18,369 nt of DNA, from assembly GCA_902787065.1 (NCBI GenBank), contig CADAFA010000033.1:1-18369 (forward strand). Direction: 5' to 3'. Position 1 is the first letter of the stretch. Every line of letters begins with the position of its first letter. Shown piece by piece: positions 1 to 7,100 of this stretch. A program made the translations under genes and the position numbers. Source of the DNA: an uncultured Elusimicrobium sp. (GTDB taxonomy: Bacteria > Elusimicrobiota > Elusimicrobia > Elusimicrobiales > Elusimicrobiaceae). The notes under the pieces were generated by a model, which saw nothing but the letters and a program-made list of their open reading frames with translations, searched no databases and was not told where the DNA came from.

Positions 1-1
1 A

Positions 2-67
2 TTAAAGGATCTTGAAAAGGCTGTTGCCGCCTTTAAAAAATGTGGCAAGGAACTTGGTTTAATTTAG
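2..67 (+). CDS. kbl: C-terminal end of glycine C-acetyltransferase (partial)
   Basis: Only the last 21 codons of a gene that begins outside the window are present; they end at TAG (65-67). The tail contains AVAAFKKCGKELGLI. This resembles the end of 2-amino-3-ketobutyrate CoA ligase (Kbl), a PLP enzyme of threonine breakdown, whose C-terminus typically reads A-x-x-A-F-x-x-x-G-K-x-L-G-V-I. The identification rests on this short tail alone, so another member of the alpha-oxoamine synthase family is possible. The downstream znuA start lies one base after the stop, so the two may be co-transcribed. Confidence 0.5.
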   Translation, partial: LKDLEKAVAAFKKCGKELGLI

Positions 68-68
68 T

Positions 69-944
69 ATGAAATGTTACTTTAAAGAAACTGCTGTGCT
101 GCTTTTTTGCGTGGCAGTTTTTTTAATTTCTTGCGGTAAAAAACAAGAGGATAAAAACCATTTAAACATAGCTGTTTCAAGTTATGTTCCGTACACTTTT
201 GCAAAATCTGTTTTGGGTAATTTAGCAAATTTAACTTTGCTTATTTCGCCCGGTACTGAAGCCCATGCCTTTGAGCCAACCCCAAAAACGATTAAGGACT
301 TAAAACAGGCACAAGTTTTCTTTTACACTTCAAATTTTTTGGAACCTTGGGCTTTGAAACTTGACCGAAAAGCAGTGATGCTTGCTAAGAATTTGCCACA
401 AGTTTTACCGACTGATCCCCATGTTTGGATGAGTTTTGATAATGCCGAAACTATGGCACAAAATTTAGCAAATTATATTATCAAAATCCGCCCTAATTTT
501 GAAACACGAATTAAACAGAATATGATTGCTTTTTTCAGTGAAATAAATAGTTTGAAATTTTTATATTCCGATATTTTGCCCACTTGTAAAAACCGCACAA
601 TTTACCATATCGGGCATTTGGCTTTTGGTTATATTGCACGTGATTATAATCTGGAATTTAAAGCCTTATTTTCCGCCGATATGGACCAAGAACCAAGTGC
701 CAAAGAAATTGCGGAATTAGTCAAAGCAATTAAAGATAATAAAGTAAAATATATCTTTTCCGAAGAACAATTAAACCCTGCTTTAGCCTTAACTATCAGT
801 CAAGAAACAGGCGCGCAAATTTTAATGTTAAATACTATTGAAGGGATCAGTAAAGAAGATTTTATGGAAGGTAAAACCTATCAAACCCTTATGCTTGAAA
901 ACTTAAAAAATTTGGCAGTAGGTTTGGAGTGTAAAAGGCAGTAA
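69..944 (+). CDS. znuA: Zinc/manganese ABC transporter substrate-binding lipoprotein
   Basis: This is the extracytoplasmic metal-binding component (cluster A-I, ZnuA/TroA family) that delivers Zn2+ or Mn2+ to the ZnuB/ZnuC importer encoded next. The N-terminus is a lipoprotein signal: hydrophobic residues 8-21, then lipobox LISC with the lipidated Cys at 22. Family motifs appear in order: GTEAHAFEPTP (ligand His66), DPHVW (His118), IGHLAFGY (likely ligand His183, or His180) and an acidic C-terminal segment (FSEEQ, 230-234). The length of 291 residues is normal. There is no His-rich metal-capture loop between the first two ligand motifs, unlike many ZnuA proteins, so zinc versus manganese cannot be settled. 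No strong Shine-Dalgarno precedes the start, which lies one base after the previous stop, so coupled translation is likely. The stop is followed after one base by the ATPase gene. Confidence 0.88.
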   Translation: MKCYFKETAVLLFCVAVFLISCGKKQEDKNHLNIAVSSYVPYTFAKSVLGNLANLTLLISPGTEAHAFEPTPKTIKDLKQAQVFFYTSNFLEPWALKLDRKAVMLAKNLPQVLPTDPHVWMSFDNAETMAQNLANYIIKIRPNFETRIKQNMIAFFSEINSLKFLYSDILPTCKNRTIYHIGHLAFGYIARDYNLEFKALFSADMDQEPSAKEIAELVKAIKDNKVKYIFSEEQLNPALALTISQETGAQILMLNTIEGISKEDFMEGKTYQTLMLENLKNLAVGLECKRQ

Positions 945-945
945 A

Positions 946-1749
946 ATGAACATTGCGGAAGTCAAAAATTTATCTTTTTCTTACTCAGGGCAGCAAGTTT
1001 TAAAAGGCATAAATTTTAAAATCTGTGTAGGGGATTTTGTCGCACTGCTTGGGCCAAACGGTAGCGGCAAAACTACTTTAATTAAGATTTTACTTGGTTT
1101 ATTACCGTCACAAAAAGGCAAAATAAATTTATTTGATAAATCCCTTCAAAATTTCAGTGTTTGGCAAAATATCGGCTATCTTGAGCAAAAAACCAGCACC
1201 CCTCGCAATATGCCTTTAACGGCTTTTGGCGTTGTGCGCCTTGGTTTGATAAGCACTAAAAAGGGGCTCAAACTTTTTAATAAAGAAGACAATAAAAAAA
1301 CCGATGCAATTATGAAAAAGTTGCATTGCTTTAGTTATAAAGATAAACTTTTTGCGGAACTTTCCGGCGGGCAGCAGCAGCGTGTTTTGCTTGCAAGAAC
1401 TTTGATAAATGAACCCAAATTTTTAATTTTGGATGAACCTTCCACCGCTTTAGACAGTTCTTCAAGGGAAGAGTTTTTTGAAATTATTTCCGCCTTAAAC
1501 AAAGAAAACAAAACAACTATTTTGCTTGTTACGCATGATATTTCGCAAGTCGGCAAATACGTAAATAAATTTTTGGTACTTGATAAACAAATTATTTTTT
1601 ACGGTTCAAAAGAAGATTTTTGTAATTCCACAGAAGTTACTGACTATTTCGGTCCATACACCCAACATTTAATTGACCATTTACATACTGCAGGCACTTG
1701 CCCCTTGCCCCATAATCACGAACATTGCCATTCGGGGGAAATGTTATGA
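946..1749 (+). CDS. znuC: Zinc/manganese ABC transporter ATP-binding protein with His/Cys-rich tail
   Basis: Cytoplasmic ATPase that powers the metal importer formed with the flanking genes. All ABC motifs are present: Walker A GPNGSGKTT (36-44), Q-loop Gln81, signature LSGGQQQR (139-146), Walker B FLILDEP (159-165) and switch His197. At 267 residues it is of ordinary length or slightly long. After the ATPase core, residues 241-262 carry six or more histidines and two cysteines (His241, 245, 247, 256, 258, 260, 262; Cys252, 261). This looks like a soft-metal-binding tail, although the partner ZnuA lacks a His-rich loop. It starts one base after znuA and its TGA overlaps the znuB ATG as ATGA, so the three genes form one operon with coupled translation. 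Confidence 0.92.
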   Translation: MNIAEVKNLSFSYSGQQVLKGINFKICVGDFVALLGPNGSGKTTLIKILLGLLPSQKGKINLFDKSLQNFSVWQNIGYLEQKTSTPRNMPLTAFGVVRLGLISTKKGLKLFNKEDNKKTDAIMKKLHCFSYKDKLFAELSGGQQQRVLLARTLINEPKFLILDEPSTALDSSSREEFFEIISALNKENKTTILLVTHDISQVGKYVNKFLVLDKQIIFYGSKEDFCNSTEVTDYFGPYTQHLIDHLHTAGTCPLPHNHEHCHSGEML

Positions 1750-2567
1750 GTTTTACTGAATTTATCTCTTACGGTTTTGTGCAGCGCGCCTTAATTTCCG
1801 GCATTTTAGTAGCTTTGATTACGGCTTTGCTCGGTGTATTTTTAGTTTTAAAACGTTTATCTTTAATTGGCGACAGTTTAAGCCATATCGCACTCAGCGG
1901 TGTAGCGGTCGGTTTAATTTTAAATATTACGCCGATTTTTTGTGCTTTGCCTATTGTTATGCTCAGTTCTTTAGGTATTTTTAAACTCAGCAAAAATAAT
2001 AAAATTTATGCCGATAGTGCTTTGGGTATTGTATCCTCTGCCGGTATTGCTTTGGGGTTGATTATTGCAGCGCTTGCAGGCGGTTTTAATACTGATTTAA
2101 TGGGTTTTTTGTTTGGTAATATTTTAACAGTCAGTACTTCCGAAACTATTTTAAGTATTGTAATTTTCCTAATTGTTATTGCTTGTTTATACTTTTTTTA
2201 TAATGCTTTGATCGCGACGGTGTTTGACGAAAATTTTGCCAAAACCGCCGGTGTTAAAGTGGATAAAATTAATACGCTTTTAGTGCTTTTAAGCGCGGTT
2301 GTTGTGGTGCTTGCTGTTAAAACGGTTGGCATAATGCTTGTGTCAGCTTTAATTATTATTCCGCCTACAAGTGCTTTGCAAATTGCAAAAAAATTCAGAA
2401 GTGTTTTGTTTTATGCTTGCGCGTTTTCCGTTTTTGCGACGGTTGGCGGGGTGTATCTTTCCTTTATTTTCAATTTACCGCCAAGTGCTTTAATAATAAT
2501 TTTAAATTTAATAATTTTATGCATTTGCGGTTTAATTAAATATGGTAAGTCCAGAAAAACTAATTAA
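1746..2567 (+). CDS. znuB: Zinc/manganese ABC transporter permease
   Basis: Inner-membrane permease of the ABC-3 family, partner of the preceding ATPase and substrate-binding lipoprotein. The 273-residue product is strongly hydrophobic along its whole length, with about eight or nine membrane segments. It contains family landmarks such as FLVLKRLSLIGDSLSHIALSG near residues 33-53 and GIMLVSALIIIPPTSA in the C-terminal half. The chosen start is the ATG at 1746, which overlaps the znuC stop by ATGA and has a purine-rich GGGGGA (1734-1739) at good spacing. An upstream TTG at 1725 is in frame but has no support. The 3' end overlaps the nth start by 26 bases. Confidence 0.9.
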   Translation: MSFTEFISYGFVQRALISGILVALITALLGVFLVLKRLSLIGDSLSHIALSGVAVGLILNITPIFCALPIVMLSSLGIFKLSKNNKIYADSALGIVSSAGIALGLIIAALAGGFNTDLMGFLFGNILTVSTSETILSIVIFLIVIACLYFFYNALIATVFDENFAKTAGVKVDKINTLLVLLSAVVVVLAVKTVGIMLVSALIIIPPTSALQIAKKFRSVLFYACAFSVFATVGGVYLSFIFNLPPSALIIILNLIILCICGLIKYGKSRKTN

Positions 2568-3174
2568 AGAACTTAAAAAATTATACCCTAAAACAGAGCC
2601 TGCCCTAAAACATAACGGCCCTTTTGAAATGCTTTGTGCGGTAATACTTTCCGCACAGTGTACAGACGCACGTGTTAATTTAGTTACGCCGGAATTATTT
2701 AAGCGTTTCGGTACACCGCAGAAAATGGCAAAAGCCAAAAGGGAAGATATTGAAACTATTATAAAATCTACCGGTTTTTACCACGCAAAAGCAAAAAGTT
2801 TACACGAAAGCGCAAAAAAAATTGTTGCTGATTTTGACGGCAAAGTTCCGCAAACAATGGAAGAACTTTTAACCTTACAAGGTGTTGCACGCAAGACGGC
2901 AAATGTCGTTTTAGGTGATTGTTTTGATATTGTGGAAGGCGTTGTTGTCGATACGCATGTAAAGCGCCTTTCCTTCCGTTTAGGTTTAACAAAAAATACG
3001 GACCCGCAAAAAATTGAACGCGACTTAATGCAAAAATTTCCCCAAAAATATTGGTATTATTTGAGTAATGCTTTAATTTACCACGGCCGCCGCGTTTGCG
3101 ATGCGCGCAAACCAAACTGTGCCGCCTGCACGCTTGCCAAAATCTGCCCCAAAAACGGGGTAAAGATAAAGTAA
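2542..3174 (+). CDS. nth: Endonuclease III (DNA glycosylase/AP lyase)
   Basis: Base-excision repair enzyme that removes oxidised pyrimidines and cleaves abasic sites. At 210 residues it has the usual length. The helix-hairpin-helix with catalytic Lys118 reads LQGVARKTANVVLG, and the catalytic Asp137 lies in VDTHVKR. The C-terminal [4Fe-4S] loop has the exact C-x6-C-x2-C-x5-C spacing (Cys186, 193, 196, 202). The hairpin is slightly unusual: LQGVA replaces the common LPGVG. The ATG at 2542 lies inside znuB (26-base overlap), and the next in-frame Met (residue 30) would remove conserved sequence, so the overlap is probably real. It ends three bases from the convergent pilin-like gene, with no terminator visible between them. 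Confidence 0.95.
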   Translation: MVSPEKLIKELKKLYPKTEPALKHNGPFEMLCAVILSAQCTDARVNLVTPELFKRFGTPQKMAKAKREDIETIIKSTGFYHAKAKSLHESAKKIVADFDGKVPQTMEELLTLQGVARKTANVVLGDCFDIVEGVVVDTHVKRLSFRLGLTKNTDPQKIERDLMQKFPQKYWYYLSNALIYHGRRVCDARKPNCAACTLAKICPKNGVKIK

Positions 3175-3177
3175 AAA

Positions 3178-3669
3178 CTAATAATTATATTGGCAATATC
3201 CACTTTCCCTGCAAACAGCTTCTTCAGCAGTTTTACCTGTTTCTTGTTGGCAGATTTTATTATAAATGTCAGAGGTGTCAGTAGTCGTCCTGCAGGAAGC
3301 ATAGAAACCTGCACTATTGTATGAAACAAAATATCTTAATAATTGATTTTCATCATATTCATTAATAGCACAATAGAATTGGTTGTATGTCGGATTAATT
3401 TTACAATGATAGCCGTTTTGTGTGGTCATGCGAGTTGAATCATCAAAATTATGTGCAAAATCAAGTTGACTAAATGTTGTAGGGAATTCATTGTGAATGG
3501 TATAATAAAGTTCATAAGCTTTTTTGATATCGCTTGCAGTTTGTTTAGCGCGTGCATATTTTGCTTTTAAAGTTGCCATTTTATATTGCGGTAGAGCAAT
3601 TGCAGCAAGTATTCCGATAATTAAAACAACAACTAAAAGTTCAAGTAAAGTAAAACCTTTTTTATTCAT
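3178..3669 (-). CDS. Type IV pilin-like protein, six-cysteine type (copy 1)
   Basis: Pilin or pseudopilin with a class III prepilin signal: short basic leader MNKKG, cleavage expected between Gly5 and Phe6, Glu at position +5 (Glu10), then the hydrophobic helix TLLELLVVVLIIGILAAIA and ALPQYK. Prepilin peptidase should process it and it should enter a type IV pilus or type II secretion pseudopilus; no assembly genes are in the window. The globular part (163 residues in total) has six cysteines (89, 100, 126, 140, 153, 159), spaced almost exactly as in the second pilin at 9874-10389, suggesting three disulfides. The start is set by GGAG on the minus strand about 10 bases before ATG. Its promoter and leader closely match those of copy 2. 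It converges on nth with a 3-base gap. Confidence 0.88.
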   Translation of the reverse strand: MNKKGFTLLELLVVVLIIGILAAIALPQYKMATLKAKYARAKQTASDIKKAYELYYTIHNEFPTTFSQLDFAHNFDDSTRMTTQNGYHCKINPTYNQFYCAINEYDENQLLRYFVSYNSAGFYASCRTTTDTSDIYNKICQQETGKTAEEAVCRESGYCQYNY

Positions 3670-3725
3670 ATATTTATTTCTCCATATTTTCGTTTCATAG
3701 CATTTTTAAATTAGCTATATACTAT

Positions 3726-3761
3726 ATTGTAGAATCAAGAGGTAATTGGGCCCATCGTCGT
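3726..3761 (-). promoter_or_regulatory. Promoter region of pilin copy 1, with collapsed -35/-10 spacer
   Basis: On the minus strand this holds ACGACGAT (3761-3754), then TTGATT (3738-3733), one base, then TACAAT (3731-3726). The same upstream octamer, TTGA core and TACAAT block occur before pilin copy 2, where TTGACG and TACAAT are 16 bases apart because of a T15 tract. Here the spacer is missing, so a standard sigma-70 promoter cannot form with these two elements. TATAGT just downstream could act as an alternative -10. Promoter identity is inferred from the comparison. Confidence 0.5.
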
Positions 3762-3856
3762 AAAATTAAAGATATAAAAGGAAATTTTATGTTTAATTAT
3801 AAACAAAACCTTTCCACATCAAGATATTTTTATAGCTAAAAATAGTACAAAAAATG

Positions 3857-3887
3857 TATAATATTTTTGAAGTTAATTTTAAGGAGG
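3857..3887 (+). promoter_or_regulatory. -10 element and ribosome binding site for the DUF805 gene
   Basis: An extended -10, TG followed by TATAAT (3857-3862), lies upstream of a near-perfect Shine-Dalgarno AAGGAGG (3881-3887), which is six bases from the ATG at 3894. No good -35 is visible at the right distance. The strong ribosome binding site decides the start codon over the in-frame TTG at 3867. Confidence 0.55.
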
Positions 3888-3893
3888 ATGTGT

Positions 3894-4217
3894 ATGAATA
3901 AGTATTTTATTGATGTCTTAATGCATCATTATGCTGATTTTAGCAATAAAGCAACCCGCACACAGTTCTGGATGTTTGTGTTGATTAATTTTATCGTAAG
4001 CTTTGTTTTAGGGTTTGTTTGCGGCATGTTCTTGAAGGAACAAACTGCAAATATAATAACGACTATTTATAGTCTTCTCTTGTTATTACCTGGCTTGGCT
4101 ATTGCTGCCAGAAGACTTAGAGACGGCGGTTTTAGCCCCTGGCTTCTTTTGCTAATTCTTATTCCTATTATTGGCTGGCTTGCTTTACTCATCCTTTATA
4201 TCATGCCTAGTAAATAA
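3894..4217 (+). CDS. DUF805 family small membrane protein
   Basis: A 107-residue inner-membrane protein of the DUF805 family, whose function is not established. Recognisable features are the N-terminal F-x-x-x-A-x-R-x-x-F-W segment (SNKATRTQFW, 17-26), a first membrane helix around 27-47, and the family signature LLPGLAIAARRLRDGG (64-79), followed by SPWLLLLILIPIIGW and a final helix. The start at 3894 is chosen because AAGGAGG is six bases upstream; the in-frame TTG at 3867 has no ribosome binding site and would lie in the promoter. It has its own promoter-like -10 and is followed by a hairpin, so it is probably a single-gene unit. Confidence 0.85.
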   Translation: MNKYFIDVLMHHYADFSNKATRTQFWMFVLINFIVSFVLGFVCGMFLKEQTANIITTIYSLLLLLPGLAIAARRLRDGGFSPWLLLLILIPIIGWLALLILYIMPSK

Positions 4218-4238
4218 GCAAAAAAGTAAGTTTTACCA

Positions 4239-4265
4239 AAACCCCTGTTTTTAAAGCAGGGGTTT
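4239..4265 (+). terminator. Hairpin after the DUF805 gene
   Basis: AAACCCCTG (4239-4247) pairs perfectly with CAGGGGTTT (4257-4265) around a nine-base loop, 21 bases after the DUF805 stop. The following sequence is only modestly T-rich, so it is a weak or moderate intrinsic terminator. Confidence 0.55.
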
Positions 4266-4266
4266 G

Positions 4267-4330
4267 TTGTATAAAGTAAAATTTCCTTTATATAATTTGC
4301 TAAAATATAAATATACAACATTTAAGGAGA
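4267..4330 (+). promoter_or_regulatory. Promoter and ribosome binding site of the phosphotransacylase gene
   Basis: TTGTAT (4267-4272) and TATAAT (4291-4296) are separated by 18 bases, a reasonable sigma-70 promoter. A further TAAAAT (4301-4306) is an alternative -10. The Shine-Dalgarno AAGGAGA (4324-4330) lies just before the ATG at 4335. Confidence 0.5.
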
Positions 4331-4334
4331 ACTT

Positions 4335-5252
4335 ATGAAATTCAACAGTTTTGAAGAACTCATTGATCTTGTTAAAGGTCAGGAAAACCGCGTCGTAGTC
4401 CCCGGCGCAAATAATAAAGAAGCTTTAACTGCCATCAAAATGGCAGATGATAAAGGCCTCATTTCACACGGTATTTTGATTGGTGATACGGAAATTGTTA
4501 AAAAGATGGTCCGCGAAGTCGGCTTACCGGAAGAAAAGTTTGAATTTATCCAATGCACCGATGTTCCCGAAATGTGCAACACCGCTGCCCGCCTCGTCTA
4601 CGAAGGTAAAGGCGATTTTTTGGTTAAAGGTTTGGTTGATACAAAATATTACATGAAAGCCATTTTAAATAAAGAATTCGGCTTTGTTCCGCAAGGTACG
4701 CTTTTAACACATTTCGTTTTATTTAAAACCAACAAATATCCCAAAATGTTTGCGGTAACAGATTCAGCCGTGGTAATCGCACCGACATTAGAACAAAAAG
4801 CACAAATTATTAATAATGCTGTAAATATTTTCCATAAATGCGGCGTTGAAGAACCGAAAGTTGCCGTTGTTTGCCCCGTGGAAAAGGTTAATGAAAAAAT
4901 CCCTTCCACCGTTGATGCCGCCGCTTTAGTTCAAATGAATAAAGAAGGCAAAATTAACGGTTGTGTAGTTGAAGGGCCTTATGATTTATACATTTCCGTT
5001 TCTAAAGAACGCGCGGAAGAAAAGGGTATCAAAGGCGCAAAAGTCGCCGGCGATGCAGACCTTTTGGTCTTGCCTGATTTGGATGCCGCTAACCCATTTT
5101 ATAAAGCTTTGGCTTTCTTCGGTGACGGCGCCCAAGCAGCGGCAGTTTTAGCCGGGCCGAAAATCCCTGTAATTTTACCGTCCCGTGCCGACAGCCCTCA
5201 GCTTAAGATGAACTCAATAGCACTTTGCTGCTATTTGAAAAATTTTAAATAA
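4335..5252 (+). CDS. ptb: Phosphate butyryl/acetyltransferase family enzyme
   Basis: Phosphotransacylase (PTA/PTB family) that exchanges CoA for phosphate on short acyl groups, giving acyl phosphates for ATP formation in fermentation. The 305-residue length and motifs fit the single-domain Ptb group: GDFLVKGLVDTKYYMKAIL, VTDSAVVIAP, PKVAVVCPVEKVNEKIPST, GCVVEGPYDL, GDADLLVLPDLDAANPFYKAL and the C-terminal SRADSPQLKMNSIALC. Whether acetyl-CoA, butyryl-CoA or another acyl-CoA is the substrate cannot be read from sequence, and no acyl kinase gene is next to it. It has its own promoter and Shine-Dalgarno and is followed by a strong terminator, so it is monocistronic. Confidence 0.82.
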   Translation: MKFNSFEELIDLVKGQENRVVVPGANNKEALTAIKMADDKGLISHGILIGDTEIVKKMVREVGLPEEKFEFIQCTDVPEMCNTAARLVYEGKGDFLVKGLVDTKYYMKAILNKEFGFVPQGTLLTHFVLFKTNKYPKMFAVTDSAVVIAPTLEQKAQIINNAVNIFHKCGVEEPKVAVVCPVEKVNEKIPSTVDAAALVQMNKEGKINGCVVEGPYDLYISVSKERAEEKGIKGAKVAGDADLLVLPDLDAANPFYKALAFFGDGAQAAAVLAGPKIPVILPSRADSPQLKMNSIALCCYLKNFK

Positions 5253-5259
5253 GGCTTTA

Positions 5260-5286
5260 GGGGCAACTTAACCGTTGCCCCTTTTT
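5260..5286 (+). terminator. Intrinsic terminator after the phosphotransacylase gene
   Basis: GGGGCAAC (5260-5267) pairs with GTTGCCCC (5274-5281) around a six-base loop, followed at once by five T residues (5282-5286). The next gene begins only six bases later, at 5292. Confidence 0.88.
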
Positions 5287-5291
5287 CGTAT

Positions 5292-6512
5292 ATGTTAAAA
5301 GAATATTGTAAAGATTTTTTTAAGGTATTTTTAAAGTGGGGTTTACCTTGCCTCGCTATAGGAATCTTTGTAATATTTTTTGTTACAAATCACCGCGAGC
5401 AACTTGAACTTGCCAATGTTCCGGAAGAGATTTATTTTAAAAAAGCACAAGGAAACTTGGGCAAACCTTTGCAAAAATCTTTGCAAGAAGACGGCTTAAG
5501 TAAAGAAAATGCCCACAAAATCGTAAATAAACTTGACACAGTTTTAAATATGCGTCGCGTTTCAAAATACGACAAATATTTGCTTACTTTAGATGAAAAC
5601 GATAATTTCAAAATGCTTGTGGTAACAAAAGATTTTTCCAGATATTTTGTAACTTCTGTTGATGGAGAACTTGTAGCCGGTATTTTAGATATTACCGTTG
5701 AAAATAGGCACCGTCAAACAGTGGGTGAAGTTAAAGATTTTTTATTTACTTCAATGCAAGCACAAGGTTTAAAGCCGAGTTTTATTTTAGATTTTACCGA
5801 TGTCTTTTCCTGGGCAATTGACTTTAATACCGAAACCCGTATAGGTGATAAATTTGCCGTTATTTGGGATGAGGATTACACAAAATCAGGCCAAACTTTA
5901 AATGAAAATATTATAGCCGCTTATTACGGAGGCGAAACAACCGGCAAAAATTATGCCTTCCGTTTTGAAGATGAATATTATGATGAGACCGGAAAATTTA
6001 CCAAAAAGATGTTTTTAAAATCTCCTATTAGTGTCCGTGGGGCGCGTATAACTTCGCGTTTTTCAAAGGCGCGTTTTCACCCTATTTTACGCATAAGGCG
6101 CCCGCATTTGGGGATTGATTATGCTGCCCCTGTCGGCACACCTGTGGAAACAGTTGCAGACGGTGTTGTTAGAGTTAAAGGTTGGAAAGGCGGTTTCGGT
6201 AATTACATGGAAGTTGCTCATCCCAATAATTACACTACTTGTTACGGGCATTTAAAAAATTTTGCCAACGGTATAAATGTAGGAGTTAAAGTCAAACAGG
6301 GGCAAACTATAGGCTATGTAGGCAGTACAGGTTTATCAACCGGGCCGCATTTAGATTTCCGCATCAGGCAAGGTAATAAATATTTTGATTTTTTAAACAG
6401 CAAGCAACGTTCTTCTGCGGCGCGGGAAATACCTGAGCAAAAACGCGAAGAATTTAATAAAATAAAAGAAGAATATAAAGCAATACTAGATAAGATTTTA
6501 GAAAATAAATAA
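5292..6512 (+). CDS. M23 family peptidase (MepM-like), membrane-anchored, with Asp replacing a zinc-ligand His
   Basis: LytM-type (M23) protein resembling murein DD-endopeptidase MepM, expected to act on or bind peptidoglycan. Residues 13-32 form one membrane anchor; the middle (about 120-245) is the pre-catalytic region seen in MepM-like proteins; residues 250-370 are the M23 domain. Catalytic-site residues are HLGIDY (His272, Asp276), TCYGHL (His320) and GPHLDF (His353). The usual final motif is H-x-H, but the second position is Asp355 (codon GAT, 6354-6356), so zinc binding may be altered or the protein may be a non-catalytic regulator. The ATG has no Shine-Dalgarno and follows the previous terminator directly; the next in-frame Met is residue 87, which would remove the anchor. 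It heads a run of five close plus-strand genes. Confidence 0.85.
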   Translation: MLKEYCKDFFKVFLKWGLPCLAIGIFVIFFVTNHREQLELANVPEEIYFKKAQGNLGKPLQKSLQEDGLSKENAHKIVNKLDTVLNMRRVSKYDKYLLTLDENDNFKMLVVTKDFSRYFVTSVDGELVAGILDITVENRHRQTVGEVKDFLFTSMQAQGLKPSFILDFTDVFSWAIDFNTETRIGDKFAVIWDEDYTKSGQTLNENIIAAYYGGETTGKNYAFRFEDEYYDETGKFTKKMFLKSPISVRGARITSRFSKARFHPILRIRRPHLGIDYAAPVGTPVETVADGVVRVKGWKGGFGNYMEVAHPNNYTTCYGHLKNFANGINVGVKVKQGQTIGYVGSTGLSTGPHLDFRIRQGNKYFDFLNSKQRSSAAREIPEQKREEFNKIKEEYKAILDKILENK

Positions 6513-6522
6513 GAGGTGGCTT

Positions 6523-7098
6523 ATGACGAAAAAAATTGTTTTAACAGGCGGCCCTGCTTCAGGGAAAACAACCATGCTTTCAATTTTGAAAGAGGAATAC
6601 GGCACTGATATCGAAGTCGCAAAAGAAGCTGCAACCTTAGTTTACAGCGGCGGTTTTCCCCGAAACGATACCAGCAAACGTTACACCTATCATGCCCAAA
6701 AAATTATTTACACCTGCACAAGGGAACTGGAAGATTTAGCTACCGAAATTAATCCTGCTGCAAAATTAATTTTATGTGACCGCGGTTCTTTGGACGGTGC
6801 AGTCTATTGGCCCTATGGGGAAGAAGACTTTTTAAAAGTTATGGGTACCGATATCCAAACAGAATTTAAACGTTATTATGCCATTATTCATATGTCCCCA
6901 CCCAATGACCCTAAATATTACCAAAATACTGCTGTCCGCATTGAAACTTTAGAACGGGCTTTGGAAGTCGACCGTGCAATTTTAAAGATTTGGGAAGGCC
7001 ACCCGCGTCGGGTAATAATACCGGCCTATGATGATTTTGTGGAGAAGGCCCTTTTAGTCCGCAAAACAATAAAACAAATTATTGATGGGGAGATATAA
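6523..7098 (+). CDS. P-loop ATPase, AAA_28/NadR-like
   Basis: A 191-residue nucleotide-binding protein of the NadR/AAA_28 type. Walker A is GGPASGKTT (9-17). A second conserved segment, LILCDRGSLDGAVYWP (82-97), contains Asp86, Arg87 and Asp91, in the position of the D-R-x-x-x-D motif of related P-loop kinases. No further domain is present and the substrate is unknown; a nucleoside or small-molecule kinase role is possible but unproven. The start is supported by AAGAGGTGG just upstream. It sits ten bases after the M23 peptidase gene and two bases before the SEC-C gene, so the three are likely co-transcribed. Confidence 0.75.
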   Translation: MTKKIVLTGGPASGKTTMLSILKEEYGTDIEVAKEAATLVYSGGFPRNDTSKRYTYHAQKIIYTCTRELEDLATEINPAAKLILCDRGSLDGAVYWPYGEEDFLKVMGTDIQTEFKRYYAIIHMSPPNDPKYYQNTAVRIETLERALEVDRAILKIWEGHPRRVIIPAYDDFVEKALLVRKTIKQIIDGEI

Positions 7099-7100
7099 TT

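Noticed and set aside
2768..3115. Minus-strand 115-codon frame opposite nth
   Set aside because: Complete overlap with a clear endonuclease III gene; the composition is that of a shadow frame.
3789..3839. A 16-codon frame with an AAAGGA-like site between pilin copy 1 and the DUF805 gene
   Set aside because: Too short and AT-rich to separate from chance, with no conserved motif; it could be a micro-ORF but there is no support beyond the purine run.
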